Source: Chloroflexota bacterium (GTDB lineage Bacteria > Chloroflexota > Dormibacteria > CF-121). From it: DNA of 37,267 bases. Shown piece after piece: positions 1 through 10,642 of the stretch (position 1 is the stretch's first letter; every line of letters starts with the position of its first letter). Location of the stretch: assembly GCA_005880615.1 (NCBI GenBank), contig VBID01000144.1, forward strand, positions 1 through 37,267, written 5' to 3'. A program made the position numbers and the translations under genes. The notes below the pieces were generated by a model. The model saw nothing but the letters and a program-made list of their open reading frames with translations, had not been told where the DNA came from and ran no database searches.

Positions 1-70
1 TCAGCGGTGACTGCGGATCGTGGCCGAAGAAGTCGTCCTTGGCCTTACGAAAGTCGTCCAGCTCGCTCAT
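1..70 (-). CDS. DUF1684-type protein, N-terminal fragment (runs off the window)
   Basis: Only the first 23 codons lie in the window. The ATG is at 70-68 on the minus strand and overlaps the TGA of the CoA-binding gene (70-72) as ATGA, so translation is probably coupled. The visible residues begin MSELDDFRKAKDDFFGHDP and continue QSPL. This resembles the usual opening of DUF1684 proteins (a D-F-R-x-x-K-D-x-F-F stretch followed by SPL). The frame is open to the window edge. The molecular function of DUF1684 proteins is not established. The assignment rests on a short N-terminal pattern and should be checked on the neighbouring sequence. Confidence 0.55.
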   Translation of the reverse strand, partial: MSELDDFRKAKDDFFGHDPQSPL

Positions 71-489
71 CAGCCGGACACCGGGTGCTTGGTGATCCGA
101 TGGATCGCCCGCTCCACCGCCATGCAGCGATCTTCGACGTACTCCAGCCCGGCGCCCTCGGCGATGGCCCGGGCCTCGGGTGACGTCAATCCGAGTTGCA
201 GCCAGAGAGCCTTCGCGCCCACGGCCACCGCCTGCCGGGCCACCTCGGCGGCCTCGGCCGACGGCCGGAACACCTCGACCACCTCGATCGGTTCGGGGAT
301 GTCCGCCAGCCGGCGATAGACCTGCTCGCCTAGCAGGGCGTCGGCATAGGGGTTGACCGGAATGATACGGAAGCCGGCCGCCTGGAGCGTCCGCGGCACG
401 CTGTGCGCGCTCTTGCCGGGGTCGCGGGATAGGCCCACGACCGCGATGGTGTTGTAGCGTTCGAGAATTTCCCTGGGCTCCATCGCCAT
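70..489 (-). CDS. CoA-binding domain protein (YccU-like)
   Basis: This 139-residue protein is a single Rossmann-like CoA-binding domain. The N-terminal stretch YNTIAVVGLSRDPGKSAHSV followed by GFRIIPVNP is the typical nucleotide/CoA-binding signature of this family. The C-terminal part carries the usual LWLQLGL and EDRCMAVE elements. Proteins of this type are cytosolic, resemble the CoA-binding domain of succinyl-CoA ligase alpha subunits, and have no agreed physiological role. The open frame extends upstream to 591, but the extension lies inside the preceding lipoprotein gene. The ATG at 489 (MAMEPREIL) gives the family's normal length; a second ATG at 483 is possible. The gene lies 40 bp after the lipoprotein gene and overlaps the next gene by ATGA. 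Confidence 0.85.
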   Translation of the reverse strand: MAMEPREILERYNTIAVVGLSRDPGKSAHSVPRTLQAAGFRIIPVNPYADALLGEQVYRRLADIPEPIEVVEVFRPSAEAAEVARQAVAVGAKALWLQLGLTSPEARAIAEGAGLEYVEDRCMAVERAIHRITKHPVSG

Positions 490-529
490 TCGGGACAAGT
501 TGATCGGCCCGACGATTATTCCACTATCG

Positions 530-1534
530 TCACGGGCTACCCACGATGGTGACGGGAAGGCGCTGGATGTCCTTTGTATCGAGGCCCTCATCGGGGGCCC
601 AGAGCAACGTGTAGGTCCCTGGCGCCGCGCTGGCCGGGACGTCGAGGACCATGGCGAACGTCACGCTGGCGTGCGAATCGATGGCTCCCACCGGCCGGCA
701 ATTGAGCAAGTACCGGTGCTTGCCCAGCGGCGGTGTCGCCAGGCCCCCGACCGGATAGAGATCTTCGTGGTAGGCGGGGCAGGGATCGCCGAAGACCACG
801 GGGGCAATGGTGATGTTCGTGATCGTGACTGTGTACATGAGGCTGGCGCCGGCTCGCACCGACGGCGGCAGGACCACGTGGTAGGCGAACGGGCGTGGAG
901 TCGGGGTTGGTTCAACGTATGGCTCCACGGCCTGGAAGGCACCCACAGCGATGACTCCATGGCAGGGCGCGATGGTCACAGGAAGGAATGCCGGTGAAGC
1001 CGTCGACAGGGTCACCATGCCTCCAGCCTGCGGCAGTTCCAGCCGGATTGCAGTCGCTGCGCTCGCTGAAGGACAGGGGCCGCCGCCGGTCGTGAGGTCG
1101 ATGGCCGGCCAGGCGAAAGGCAAATATGCCTCCCGTCGGCCGCTCCGCGGAACCAGGAGCACGGCGTCGGTCCGGTCCGTGATCCGGTACCCGGACGGGG
1201 TAGTCGGGATTGTGTTGCCATTGGCGTCGAGCAGAGCGAACCCTGGGATTCCCTGCAAGACGCAGGCGGTTCCGCTGACATTCTCGAAGCTGATCGTTGC
1301 CGTGAGCTGGCCGCCGCCAAGACCCTGGCCTCCGCCGAAGACCACCTCCAGGTCCTGGACCGTGCACGCAGCGGTGCCGGCAGGGATAACGGGCGCCGGG
1401 CTTGGGGTGGGTGCCGCTGGGGTGGCGTTGATCCAGGGGATCACGGTTGGGTTCCCGCCGGCGGGGCCGCCCCAGGTCGCGCAGGCTGCCAGGCAAAGGC
1501 CGGCGGTAGCGATCAGGACGACTCGGACTCGCAT
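530..1534 (-). CDS. Lipoprotein with DUF4232-like domain
   Basis: This 334-residue exported lipoprotein has a signal peptide ending in the lipobox LAAC with Cys-18. A Pro/Thr/Ala-rich linker follows (about residues 25-52). The first globular domain (about 55-195) shows DUF4232 hallmarks: a Cys near its start (AACTVQDLEV), a LTATISFENVSGTACVLQG strand containing a second Cys, and G-I-P-G-F-x-L-L-D. A Pro/Thr linker (VEPTPTPRP) leads to a second beta-rich domain (about 218-334) resembling intracellular-proteinase-inhibitor or CARDB-like immunoglobulin folds. The protein is presumably tethered to the outer face of the membrane. Its ligand is unknown. It has its own upstream gap of 120 bp to the tRNA gene. 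The domain reading is pattern-based. Confidence 0.72.
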   Translation of the reverse strand: MRVRVVLIATAGLCLAACATWGGPAGGNPTVIPWINATPAAPTPSPAPVIPAGTAACTVQDLEVVFGGGQGLGGGQLTATISFENVSGTACVLQGIPGFALLDANGNTIPTTPSGYRITDRTDAVLLVPRSGRREAYLPFAWPAIDLTTGGGPCPSASAATAIRLELPQAGGMVTLSTASPAFLPVTIAPCHGVIAVGAFQAVEPYVEPTPTPRPFAYHVVLPPSVRAGASLMYTVTITNITIAPVVFGDPCPAYHEDLYPVGGLATPPLGKHRYLLNCRPVGAIDSHASVTFAMVLDVPASAAPGTYTLLWAPDEGLDTKDIQRLPVTIVGSP

Positions 1535-1654
1535 GACTGAAACAACGTTGAACAGGCCTCGTGGTTACCCGCTTCGCGACGGCGGCGACGAAACCGCGAC
1601 GGTCCGGCCGCGCAACTGACACGATCAGAGGCGGGAGGCTCGTACCAAAAAACC

Positions 1655-1729
1655 TGGAGCCGCCTCGGGGATTTGAACCCCGGACCCATGGTTTACGAAA
1701 CCATTGCTCTACCACTGAGCTAAGGCGGC
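1655..1729 (-). tRNA. tRNA-Thr (anticodon CGT)
   Basis: A full cloverleaf can be drawn on the minus strand. The acceptor stem pairs GCCGCCT (1729-1723) with AGGCGGC (1665-1659). The D-arm is GCTC...GAGC, the anticodon stem is ATGGT/ACCAT with loop TTCGTAA, and the T-arm contains GGTTCAAATCC. The anticodon CGT decodes ACG (Thr), and G1-C72/C2-G71 agree with threonine identity. The 3' CCA is encoded (1657-1655). It lies 28 bp downstream of the clpB stop on the same strand, so it may be made from the clpB transcript. A run of six T residues in the transcript sense (1647-1652) follows the CCA and may help termination. Confidence 0.95.
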
Positions 1730-1757
1730 TCGCGCGACGCTCGGCTATTGTACCGGG

Positions 1758-4370
<2,613 letters not shown>

Positions 4371-4660
4371 ATTCTGAAATTACCCGAACCGCACAATGCG
4401 CTAAACCTGGCTGGCAAAGCAACCGACGAGGTCGTCGCCGTGTCCACTCTACCCACCGTCGTTGGTCTGGCCCAGCCCTGGGAGGCAATCCGGAAGCGGC
4501 TCCCGACGGTCAATCCGGTCTTCAGCGGTCATCCCTCGCCGCGCTGACATCGTCTACCACGGCGGCTGGCGGGTAAAGCCCATCGAGCGGGTAGAGATCG
4601 AAACCCACCGGGTGCCGCTTCACGACGATGACTTCCTGCTCCGGCAAAGTCGGGCGGGCT
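4371..4660. other. Intergenic region between the Rieske gene and clpB
   Basis: This 290-bp gap lies between two minus-strand genes. It must carry the clpB promoter if clpB is not read through from upstream. No clear -35/-10 pair, CIRCE or HAIR operator was found. A short minus-strand open frame (TTG at 4647 to TGA at 4522, 41 residues, containing VVKRHPVGFDLYPLDGLYPP) starts 13 bp after the Rieske stop and might be a small protein. A plus-strand frame also crosses the same bases. Neither is recognised, and neither has a convincing ribosome-binding site. Confidence 0.4.
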
Positions 4661-5551
4661 TTAGCTCTGCTGCAGCGTCTCCGCCGAGCGCTTGACCTCG
4701 ATCCGGCCGTTCTCCACTCGCACGTCGTAGCGGACGGCGTTGATGGTGGCCGGACCACCCTTGACCCGCCCCGTGATCAGGTCGAAGCGCGAGGCGTGCC
4801 ACGGGCAGATCACCCGGCCCGCGTCGACCTTCCCCTCGGACAGGGGGCCGCCCGCGTGGCTGCAGGTCTCGCTGATGGCCAGGATGGTCGGGCCACGCCG
4901 GTACAGGAGGATGGGAACGCCCTCCACCTGGGCCCGCGTTAGTTTGGCCTCGGCGAGCTGCGTGTCCATGAGCGCCGGCGTCCAATCCGTCGGTGGAGAC
5001 TGAAAGGCATGGTGGTTCACGCCGTAGCCGATGTTGGCAACTAGCTCACCCCCCAGAAATGCGGCGACAGTTAGCACGAGATAGCCGATAAAGGCCAGCC
5101 CGATGGCCAGTCCACGGGCGGTGCCCGTGAAGCGGAGGATGACCGAGATCAGGTACAGGACGACCACGACCGTGTTCAACAGCCCGTGCGCGATGCCGTA
5201 TCGGAGTTCGCGGTCGGCCGTGTCGACGAACTCCGTGTATCCCGTGATGACCGCGCCGAAGGCGACGATCAAGCCGATCAAGATCGTCCAATCGGCCGCG
5301 GCAGCCCCTCGGTGGGTCGCCAGGTACGCGATGTCGAAAACCACCCCGAGGGTCCAGGCGCCAACCGGCACGTCCGTGATCACCGGGTGCAGCTGATGGC
5401 CGAGCCAGGTGCCGTTGAGCAGATCCTTCAGCGCCCGCCCGGGGGCGCCCAGGCCCGCGTAGATAGCGGCGATCACCTTCTGCAGCCAGCCGCCCAGGCG
5501 ATCAAGCCAGCGCTGACCGGCCAGGAATCGATCGACGGCGCGCGTGATCAT
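4661..5551 (-). CDS. DUF2231-Rieske [2Fe-2S] fusion membrane protein
   Basis: This 296-residue protein has two parts. The first (about residues 45-175) is a DUF2231-type membrane domain with four hydrophobic segments. It carries a characteristic L-H-P-V-I-T-D-V-P-V-G motif and a later H-G-L-L-N. The second (about 190-290) is a Rieske iron-sulfur domain whose cluster ligands are all present: Cys-230 and His-232 in CSHAGG, Cys-249 and His-252 in CPWHASRFD. The residues around them (AGGPLSEG, DLITGRV) are those of the soluble ferredoxin/oxygenase type rather than bc1 type. The arrangement suggests a membrane-held one-electron carrier whose redox partner is unknown. It lies between dnaK and clpB on the same strand, but a terminator separates it from dnaK. 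Confidence 0.88.
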   Translation of the reverse strand: MITRAVDRFLAGQRWLDRLGGWLQKVIAAIYAGLGAPGRALKDLLNGTWLGHQLHPVITDVPVGAWTLGVVFDIAYLATHRGAAAADWTILIGLIVAFGAVITGYTEFVDTADRELRYGIAHGLLNTVVVVLYLISVILRFTGTARGLAIGLAFIGYLVLTVAAFLGGELVANIGYGVNHHAFQSPPTDWTPALMDTQLAEAKLTRAQVEGVPILLYRRGPTILAISETCSHAGGPLSEGKVDAGRVICPWHASRFDLITGRVKGGPATINAVRYDVRVENGRIEVKRSAETLQQS

Positions 5552-5573
5552 CTGGCGCGATTCTAACCAAATA

Positions 5574-5606
5574 AGAGAGAGCCGGACCAGGGTCCGGCTC
5601 TCTTTC
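5574..5606 (-). terminator. Rho-independent terminator of dnaK
   Basis: A perfect 13-bp inverted repeat (5576-5588 with 5591-5603, arms AGAGAGCCGGACC and complement) lies 10 bp past the dnaK stop. Read in the dnaK direction it is followed by TATTTGGTT, a short U-rich tail. It should separate dnaK from the Rieske gene, which starts at 5551. The loop is only two bases, so the top pair probably opens. Confidence 0.8.
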
Positions 5607-5613
5607 CCGAGGG

Positions 5614-7521
5614 TTAGACTTCTTTGAAGTCGGCGTCCACCACGTCGCCGTCGTCGGGCTTGCGGGAGCCCGGCCCTTCGGTGCCGGTCGCGGCCCCGGC
5701 TCCTGCACCGGGTTGGGCCTGCGCCCGCTGGTAGACCTGCTCACCGATCTTCTGCAACGACTTGGTGAGGTCTTCCGTCGTGGACCTCATGCGGGCGATG
5801 TCGTTGTCCTTGAGGGCTTGCTTGGCGGCCTCGATCTTGCCTTCGATCTCACTCTTGAGCCCGGCGTCGATCTTGTCGGCGTTATCCCGCACGTTCTTCT
5901 CGGCCGTGTACACGAGGGAGTCAGCCTGGTTGCGGACCTCGACCTCCTCGCGGTGCTGGCGGTCTTCGTCAGCGTGCGCCTCGGCGTCTTTGACCATCCG
6001 CTGCACCTCGTCCTTGGCCAGGGTGCTGGAGGCGGTGATGGTAACCCGCTGCTCTTTGCCGGTTCCCAAATCCTTGGCGCGGACGTTCAGGATGCCGTTG
6101 GCATCGATGTCGAAGGCCACCTCGATCTGAGGCATGCCCCGCGGCGCGGGGGCAATGCCGTCCAGGTGGAACTTGCCCAGTGTCTTGTTGCCGGCCGCCA
6201 TCTCCCGCTCACCCTGGAGCACATTGATCTCGACCGACGGCTGATTGTCGGAGGCCGTCGAGAAGATCTGGCTCTTGGAGGTGGGGATGGTGGTGTTGCG
6301 CTCGATCAGCTTGGTCGAGACGCCGCCCAGGGTTTCGATCCCCAGCGACAGCGGCGTGACGTCGAGCAAGAGCACGTCCTTGACCTCGCCCTTGAGGACC
6401 CCGGCCTGGATGGCGGCCCCCACGGCCACCACCTCATCGGGGTTGACGCCCTTGTGGGGCTCCTTACCGTTGGTCAGCTTCTTGACGAGCTCCTGGATGG
6501 CCGGCATCCGGGTGGCGCCACCGACGAGGATCACCTCGTCCAGGTCCCCGGGCTGCAGGCCCGCGTCCTTGAGCGCGTTCTGGAACGGCTGGACGCACTT
6601 CTCGGTGAGGTCGGCCGTCAGCTGCTCGAATTTGGCGCGGGTGATGCTCATCACCAGGTGCTTGGGCCCAGTCTGATCGGCCGTGATGAACGGCAGGTTG
6701 ATTTCCGTCTCCACCCGGCTGGACAGCTCGATCTTGGCCTTCTCGGCGGCTTCGGTCAGCCGCTGCAGCGCCTGGCGGTCGCCGCGCAGGTCGATGCCCT
6801 GTTCCTTCTTGAACTGATCGGCGATGAAGTCCACCAGGCGGCGGTCATAGTCGTCGCCACCGAGGTGGGTGTCGCCGTTGGTCGCCTTGACTTCGAAGAC
6901 CCCCTCCCCCACCTCGAGCACGGACACGTCGTACGTGCCGCCACCCAGGTCGAAGACCAGGATCTTCTCGTTTGTCTTCTTGTCGAGCCCGTAGGCCAGC
7001 GCCGCCGCGGTGGGCTCGTTGATGATGCGAATGACGTTCAGCCCGGCGATCTGGCCGGCATTCTTGGTCGCCTGCCGCTGCGAGTCATTGAAATAGGCCG
7101 GCACTGTGATAACCGCGTCCGACACCTTCTCGCCCAGGTAGGCTTCGGCATCGGTCCTCAGTTTCTGCAAGATCATGGCCGAGATCTCTTCCGGCGTGTA
7201 GCGCTTGCCCTGGATGTCGACCTCGACCCGGCCGTCCTTGCCGGGGAGCGTGCGATAGGGAACCATCTTCCGCTCGCGTTCGACCTCGTCGAAGCTGCGG
7301 CCCATGAATCGCTTGATCGAATAGACCGTGTTTTCCGGGTTGACGGCGGCCTGGCGCCGGGCCAGCTGGCCCACCAGGCGCTCGCCGGACTTGGTAAAGG
7401 CCACGACCGACGGGGTGGTTCGCCCGCCTTCCGCGTTGGGGATGACAACCGGCTCGCCGGCTTCCATGACGGCGATGACCGAGTTGGTCGTCCCCAGGTC
7501 GATTCCAACTGTTTTTGCCAT
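5614..7521 (-). CDS. dnaK: Molecular chaperone DnaK (Hsp70)
   Basis: This is a complete Hsp70 of 635 residues. The ATPase domain (about 1-380) starts [19 protein letters not shown] and contains phosphate loop 2 ([14 protein letters not shown]) and the adenosine motif [11 protein letters not shown]. The interdomain linker is DVLLLDVTP. The substrate-binding domain and helical lid follow, ending in the acidic tail [13 protein letters not shown] typical of bacterial DnaK. It folds and protects clients in the cytosol and hands aggregates to ClpB. The ATG at 7521 is preceded by an AGGAGA ribosome-binding site. grpE, dnaJ and hrcA are not beside it, so the co-chaperones must be elsewhere. A hairpin-forming leader lies upstream and a terminator downstream. 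Confidence 0.98.
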   Translation of the reverse strand: MAKTVGIDLGTTNSVIAVMEAGEPVVIPNAEGGRTTPSVVAFTKSGERLVGQLARRQAAVNPENTVYSIKRFMGRSFDEVERERKMVPYRTLPGKDGRVEVDIQGKRYTPEEISAMILQKLRTDAEAYLGEKVSDAVITVPAYFNDSQRQATKNAGQIAGLNVIRIINEPTAAALAYGLDKKTNEKILVFDLGGGTYDVSVLEVGEGVFEVKATNGDTHLGGDDYDRRLVDFIADQFKKEQGIDLRGDRQALQRLTEAAEKAKIELSSRVETEINLPFITADQTGPKHLVMSITRAKFEQLTADLTEKCVQPFQNALKDAGLQPGDLDEVILVGGATRMPAIQELVKKLTNGKEPHKGVNPDEVVAVGAAIQAGVLKGEVKDVLLLDVTPLSLGIETLGGVSTKLIERNTTIPTSKSQIFSTASDNQPSVEINVLQGEREMAAGNKTLGKFHLDGIAPAPRGMPQIEVAFDIDANGILNVRAKDLGTGKEQRVTITASSTLAKDEVQRMVKDAEAHADEDRQHREEVEVRNQADSLVYTAEKNVRDNADKIDAGLKSEIEGKIEAAKQALKDNDIARMRSTTEDLTKSLQKIGEQVYQRAQAQPGAGAGAATGTEGPGSRKPDDGDVVDADFKEV

Positions 7522-7539
7522 CTCTTCTCCTTACACGAG

Positions 7540-7580
7540 CGCCCGCGTGTAGCGCTGCTGATGCAGCCTATACCCGCGCG
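7540..7580 (-). promoter_or_regulatory. Imperfect stem-loop in the dnaK leader
   Basis: Between the methyltransferase stop and dnaK there is an inverted repeat. The inner stem GCTGC/GCAGC has loop ATCA (7559-7562). It continues through one bulge into a 13-position outer stem with 10 pairs. It ends about 10 bases before the dnaK ribosome-binding site and does not cover it. It could be an operator, an attenuator or an end-protecting structure; none is proven. Confidence 0.4.
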
Positions 7581-7589
7581 ATCGGGCTC

Positions 7590-8426
7590 TTAAACTGACC
7601 GGCGCCTCCAGAAAAAGATAGCGCCCTGGACCGGTCGCGGGGGGAGTCCCACGCCGTCGGGGATGGGCAGCAACCGCTCCTCCAGGTACTGGTCGAGTCG
7701 CTCGGCCTCGGCCGTCCCGGGCTGCACCCCCAGCCGCTCGGCCAGGTCGTCGCGGGCCTCGTCGGTGTCGGCGTAGGTCACCCGGTTGGTGAAGCTGACC
7801 AGTTCCAGGGTGGCCGGGATGCGCAGCGCCTCGAGGACCCGCTCCAGCAGCCGGAAGTCTGGGTGCGGCAGCCGCTGCGAGCCGTGCACGTGCTCCCAGG
7901 CCTCGGCCACCCAATCGTCCACCTGGCCCACCCGCATGTAGAGCAGGCCGTCGCGCCCTACGTGGGCATCGAGCTTCTCGATGAACGGGCCAATCTGGCG
8001 GATGGGGTAGACGACATGGGCACAGAGGACGACCTCGGCGGGCGCGAGCTGGGCATCCTCCCAGCGCGCTGCCACGGTGGTTACGTTCCGGATCCCGGCC
8101 GCCTCGGCCGCGCGGGTGAGCTCGGCCAGCATGGCGGGCGAGGGATCGACCGCCACCACCTGCCGGACCTGGCGCGCCAGCGGCAGCGCGAACCGCCCCG
8201 TCCCCGCCCCCACATCGAGCAGCGTGTCGGTCGCGCCGGCGCGCTGCTGGACAAACCGCAAGAAGGGATCGTCGGGATCCAGCAGCCGGCCGAACCGGGC
8301 GAACCGTTGAGCTCGCCGTTCCCAAAAATGCTCTGGGCAGGGGTCGCCCGGGCGGCGGAGGACGTCCCGCTGCTGGTCTCGCGCAACCACGATCTGCGCC
8401 CATTCGGCGACCGAGGGGTCCGCCAT
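7590..8426 (-). CDS. Class I SAM-dependent methyltransferase
   Basis: This 278-residue cytosolic protein has a Rossmann-fold methyltransferase core. Motif I is LLDVGAGTGRF (Gly-rich loop near residues 69-79). The acidic residue ending strand 2 is in VVAVDPSPAM, and an acidic/aromatic motif II region (AARWEDAQL, then VVLCAHVVYP) follows. This layout fits the Methyltransf_25/11 families. The C-terminal third is not recognised, and the substrate cannot be inferred. The open frame extends upstream to 8726 but the extension overlaps the divergent TrkA-N gene. ATG 8426 (MADPSVAEW) leaves only 28 bp between the divergent genes. It reads toward dnaK with 68 bp between them. Confidence 0.82.
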   Translation of the reverse strand: MADPSVAEWAQIVVARDQQRDVLRRPGDPCPEHFWERRAQRFARFGRLLDPDDPFLRFVQQRAGATDTLLDVGAGTGRFALPLARQVRQVVAVDPSPAMLAELTRAAEAAGIRNVTTVAARWEDAQLAPAEVVLCAHVVYPIRQIGPFIEKLDAHVGRDGLLYMRVGQVDDWVAEAWEHVHGSQRLPHPDFRLLERVLEALRIPATLELVSFTNRVTYADTDEARDDLAERLGVQPGTAEAERLDQYLEERLLPIPDGVGLPPRPVQGAIFFWRRRSV

Positions 8427-8437
8427 CAATGCCCGCG

Positions 8438-8443
8438 TAGAAT
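8438..8443 (+). promoter_or_regulatory. Candidate -10 box for the TrkA-N/APC operon
   Basis: TAGAAT lies 11 bases before the ATG at 8455, inside the 28-bp divergent gap. If used, transcription would start about 4-6 bases before the start codon, giving a leaderless or nearly leaderless message. No good -35 is present at the expected distance, and no Shine-Dalgarno sequence precedes the ATG. Confidence 0.3.
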
Positions 8444-8454
8444 ACCTGCGAGAG

Positions 8455-8859
8455 ATGCGCACGGTCATCGTCGGCTGCGGCCGGGTGGGCTCGAACCTGG
8501 CCCGCTGGCTGGGGACCGAAGGCGACCAGGTGACGGTCGTGGACTTCGACGAACGAGCCTTCAACCGGCTGGGCGAGGACTTCCCCGGCGACATGATCTT
8601 CGGCACGGCCGTCGATGAGGACGTCCTGCGGAAGGCGGGGACCGAGCACGCCGACGCCTTCGTGGCCGTGACCAATTCCGACAACACCAACATCATGGCC
8701 GGCCAGCTGGCGCGGTATGTCTTCAACGTCCCGAAGGTGATCTGCCGACTCTACGATCCCGGCCGCCAGGCCATCTATAAGGAGCTGGGCCTCGAGACCA
8801 TCTGCAGCACCACGCTGAGCGCGGAGCAGGTCAGGCACTTCTTCGAAGACCAGGGATGA
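8455..8859 (+). CDS. TrkA-N (RCK_N) nucleotide-binding protein
   Basis: This 134-residue protein consists only of the TrkA-N/RCK Rossmann domain. It starts MRTVIVGCGRVGSNLARWL (GxGxxG at residues 7-12). Asp at the end of strand 2 (VTVVDFDE) suggests NAD(H) preference, and GTAVDEDVLRKAG and AVTNSDNTNIMAGQLAR are standard for the family. The RCK_C ligand-binding domain of TrkA/KtrA is absent. Such domains gate K+ channels and transporters in response to nucleotides. Here the stop overlaps the start of an APC permease (ATGA), so the likely partner is that permease. Whether K+ or an amino acid is moved is not shown by sequence. Confidence 0.87.
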   Translation: MRTVIVGCGRVGSNLARWLGTEGDQVTVVDFDERAFNRLGEDFPGDMIFGTAVDEDVLRKAGTEHADAFVAVTNSDNTNIMAGQLARYVFNVPKVICRLYDPGRQAIYKELGLETICSTTLSAEQVRHFFEDQG

Positions 8860-10475
8860 GCACGACCGGTGGTCCCCCCGAAGTGGGGATCGCGGCCAGC
8901 GAGCTCCGCCGCGACGTCAGCGTCTGGGGCTCCTACATGTGGGGCTACGCCGACGTGGGCGCCGACATTTATGTCGCGCTGGGCATCGTGGCCCTGGCGG
9001 CGCTCGGCTTCACCCCCCTGGCGTTCCTGGCGGCGGGCCTCGTCTACGCCATGGTCGGGCTGTGCTACGCGGAGCTGGCCTCGGCCTACCCGGTAGCGGG
9101 GGGCGGCCAGTATTTCGCCCTGCGCGGACTGGGAGATATCTGGGGCTTCGTGGCCGGCGCCGCGCTGCTGCTCGACTACACGATCGACATTGCCCTGTTC
9201 ACGCTGATCTCATTTGGCTACTTCAATTTCTTCCTCCCGGCGATTACGCTCGGCCGCGTGCACGGCATCGACGACTTCATCATCAAGGTCGGTCCCTCTC
9301 ACGTGCGCTGGCTGTGGCTGCTGGAGACGCTCGGCGGCATCGGCGTCCTGATCGTGATGAACGTTCGAGGGATAAAGGTCTCGTCGGCCTTCAACAATTT
9401 CCTGGGGGTGGTCGCCATCATCGGCCAGGCGATCATCGTGGTGGCGGGCTTCAGCATCGTCTGGAAGCCCGACTGGGTGGTCCAGAACTTCCAGTACTAC
9501 CCCGCCGACCTGGGACACTTCGCGCTCGGCTCGTCGCTGGCGATCATCTCGTTCGTGGGGTTGGAATCGATCTCCCAGGTGGCCCAGGAAACCCGGCGGC
9601 CGGCGACCATCATCCCCCGGACCTCCATCGGGCTCATCCTGTCCGTGCTGCTGTTCGCCCTGTCGTTCTCCATCCTGGCAGCGGGCATGGTCCACCTGGG
9701 ACCTGGTCCCCTCAACGGCTTCTACGGCAACACCGGAGATCCCGTCCGGTTGATCGCCGCCAATATCCCCGTCATCGGCATCGTGGCGGCGCCCATGACC
9801 GCCCTCATCGGCGGCGTGATCGTCTTCATCTCGGCGAACTCGGGGGTGGTCAGTGCCTCGCGCCTGACCTACTCCATGAGCCAGTTCCAGTTGCTGCCGG
9901 CCTGGTTCAAGCGGGTCAACAAGCGATTCGCCACCCCCTCGCGGACCATCATCGTCTTCAGCGGGGTCGCCGCCTTCCAGACCCTGCTCGCCTTTTTCGC
10001 CCCGGCTAAATCGGTGACCGACAACGAGGCGATCAATCTGCTGACGGACCTGTACGCGTTCGGCGCCACCTCGGGGTACCTGCTGGTATTCGTGTCGCTA
10101 ATCGTGCTGCGGTTCAACGACCCGTACACGCCCCGACCGTACCGGATGCCGCTCAACGTCCCCGTCACGTACCGAGGCCGGACCGTCTCCTTCCCGGTGC
10201 TGGGCGTGCTGGGCTTCATCGGGGTGGCCATCACCCTCTCCGAGGTGGTCCTCACCCACCCGCTGGGCCGGATCGCCGGGCCGGCCTGGATCGTGCTCGC
10301 CCTGATCGTGTACTTCGTGTACCGCCGCCTCCGGGGCCTTCCCCCGCTCGGCAGCCAACCGCACGACTGGGAAACCGCGCAGAAGCGGGTGCTGCAGGAA
10401 GCCGAAGAGTTCGAATCCCTCGAGGAATACGAGCTCGCGCTGGCTGAACGGGACGGCACGGCAGGCCGGCCATGA
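8856..10475 (+). CDS. APC superfamily permease
   Basis: This 539-residue integral membrane protein has about twelve hydrophobic segments and belongs to the amino acid/polyamine/organocation superfamily (AA_permease_2 type). TM1 carries GYADVGADIYVALGIVALA. Then come the conserved ELASAYPVAGGGQYFALRGL loop (E-x-x-x-x-x-P-x-x-G-G), FVGLESISQVAQETRRP in the TM6 area, and SANSGVVSASRLTYSM in TM8. It ends with a charged cytoplasmic tail (about 500-539) rich in Glu. The substrate is not evident. It overlaps the TrkA-N gene upstream and a small membrane protein downstream by ATGA in both cases, so the four proteins are probably made in fixed ratio. Confidence 0.9.
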   Translation: MSTTGGPPEVGIAASELRRDVSVWGSYMWGYADVGADIYVALGIVALAALGFTPLAFLAAGLVYAMVGLCYAELASAYPVAGGGQYFALRGLGDIWGFVAGAALLLDYTIDIALFTLISFGYFNFFLPAITLGRVHGIDDFIIKVGPSHVRWLWLLETLGGIGVLIVMNVRGIKVSSAFNNFLGVVAIIGQAIIVVAGFSIVWKPDWVVQNFQYYPADLGHFALGSSLAIISFVGLESISQVAQETRRPATIIPRTSIGLILSVLLFALSFSILAAGMVHLGPGPLNGFYGNTGDPVRLIAANIPVIGIVAAPMTALIGGVIVFISANSGVVSASRLTYSMSQFQLLPAWFKRVNKRFATPSRTIIVFSGVAAFQTLLAFFAPAKSVTDNEAINLLTDLYAFGATSGYLLVFVSLIVLRFNDPYTPRPYRMPLNVPVTYRGRTVSFPVLGVLGFIGVAITLSEVVLTHPLGRIAGPAWIVLALIVYFVYRRLRGLPPLGSQPHDWETAQKRVLQEAEEFESLEEYELALAERDGTAGRP

Positions 10476-10642
10476 CCCCTCGCACCTTCACCCGCGCGAT
10501 CGGGATCGCCGCCGTCGTCCTGGGGGTCCTGATCCTCGTCCGTGACCTGATCCAGGTGCGCTCGATTCCGTACGCCGTCGCCGGGGTCGGGCTGGTGGCC
10601 TTCGGCGCCTGGCGCTGGCAGGTCGCCGCCAGGCTGCCATGA
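10472..10642 (+). CDS. 56-residue membrane protein between the permease and UspA
   Basis: This small gene is easily missed. ATG 10472 overlaps the permease TGA, and its own TGA (10640-10642) overlaps the UspA ATG at 10639. The protein begins MTPRTFTRAIGIAAVVLGVL and has two hydrophobic stretches (about residues 8-24 and 31-48) separated by a short RDLIQVRS loop, then a basic end. No family is recognised. The exact ATGA junctions on both sides and the membrane-like composition argue that it is translated. It could be an accessory subunit of the permease. Confidence 0.72.
   Translation: MTPRTFTRAIGIAAVVLGVLILVRDLIQVRSIPYAVAGVGLVAFGAWRWQVAARLP

Noticed and set aside
912-1715. Minus-strand open frame starting inside the tRNA
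   Set aside because: Its first residues are the translated tRNA-Thr sequence. The rest is a frame-shifted lipoprotein gene.
4371-4660. CIRCE or HAIR heat-shock operator upstream of clpB
   Set aside because: Neither TTAGCACTC-N9-GAGTGCTAA nor CTTGAGT-N7-ACTCAAG was found, even allowing mismatches by eye.
4462-4695. Plus-strand 77-codon frame in the Rieske-clpB gap
   Set aside because: It has no ribosome-binding site or family resemblance, and it runs into the Rieske gene on the opposite strand.
5713-7593. 626-codon plus-strand open frame opposite dnaK
   Set aside because: It is antisense to a textbook dnaK with intact motifs. High GC content leaves long open antisense frames, and the translation is low-complexity His/Gly/Leu-rich without domains.
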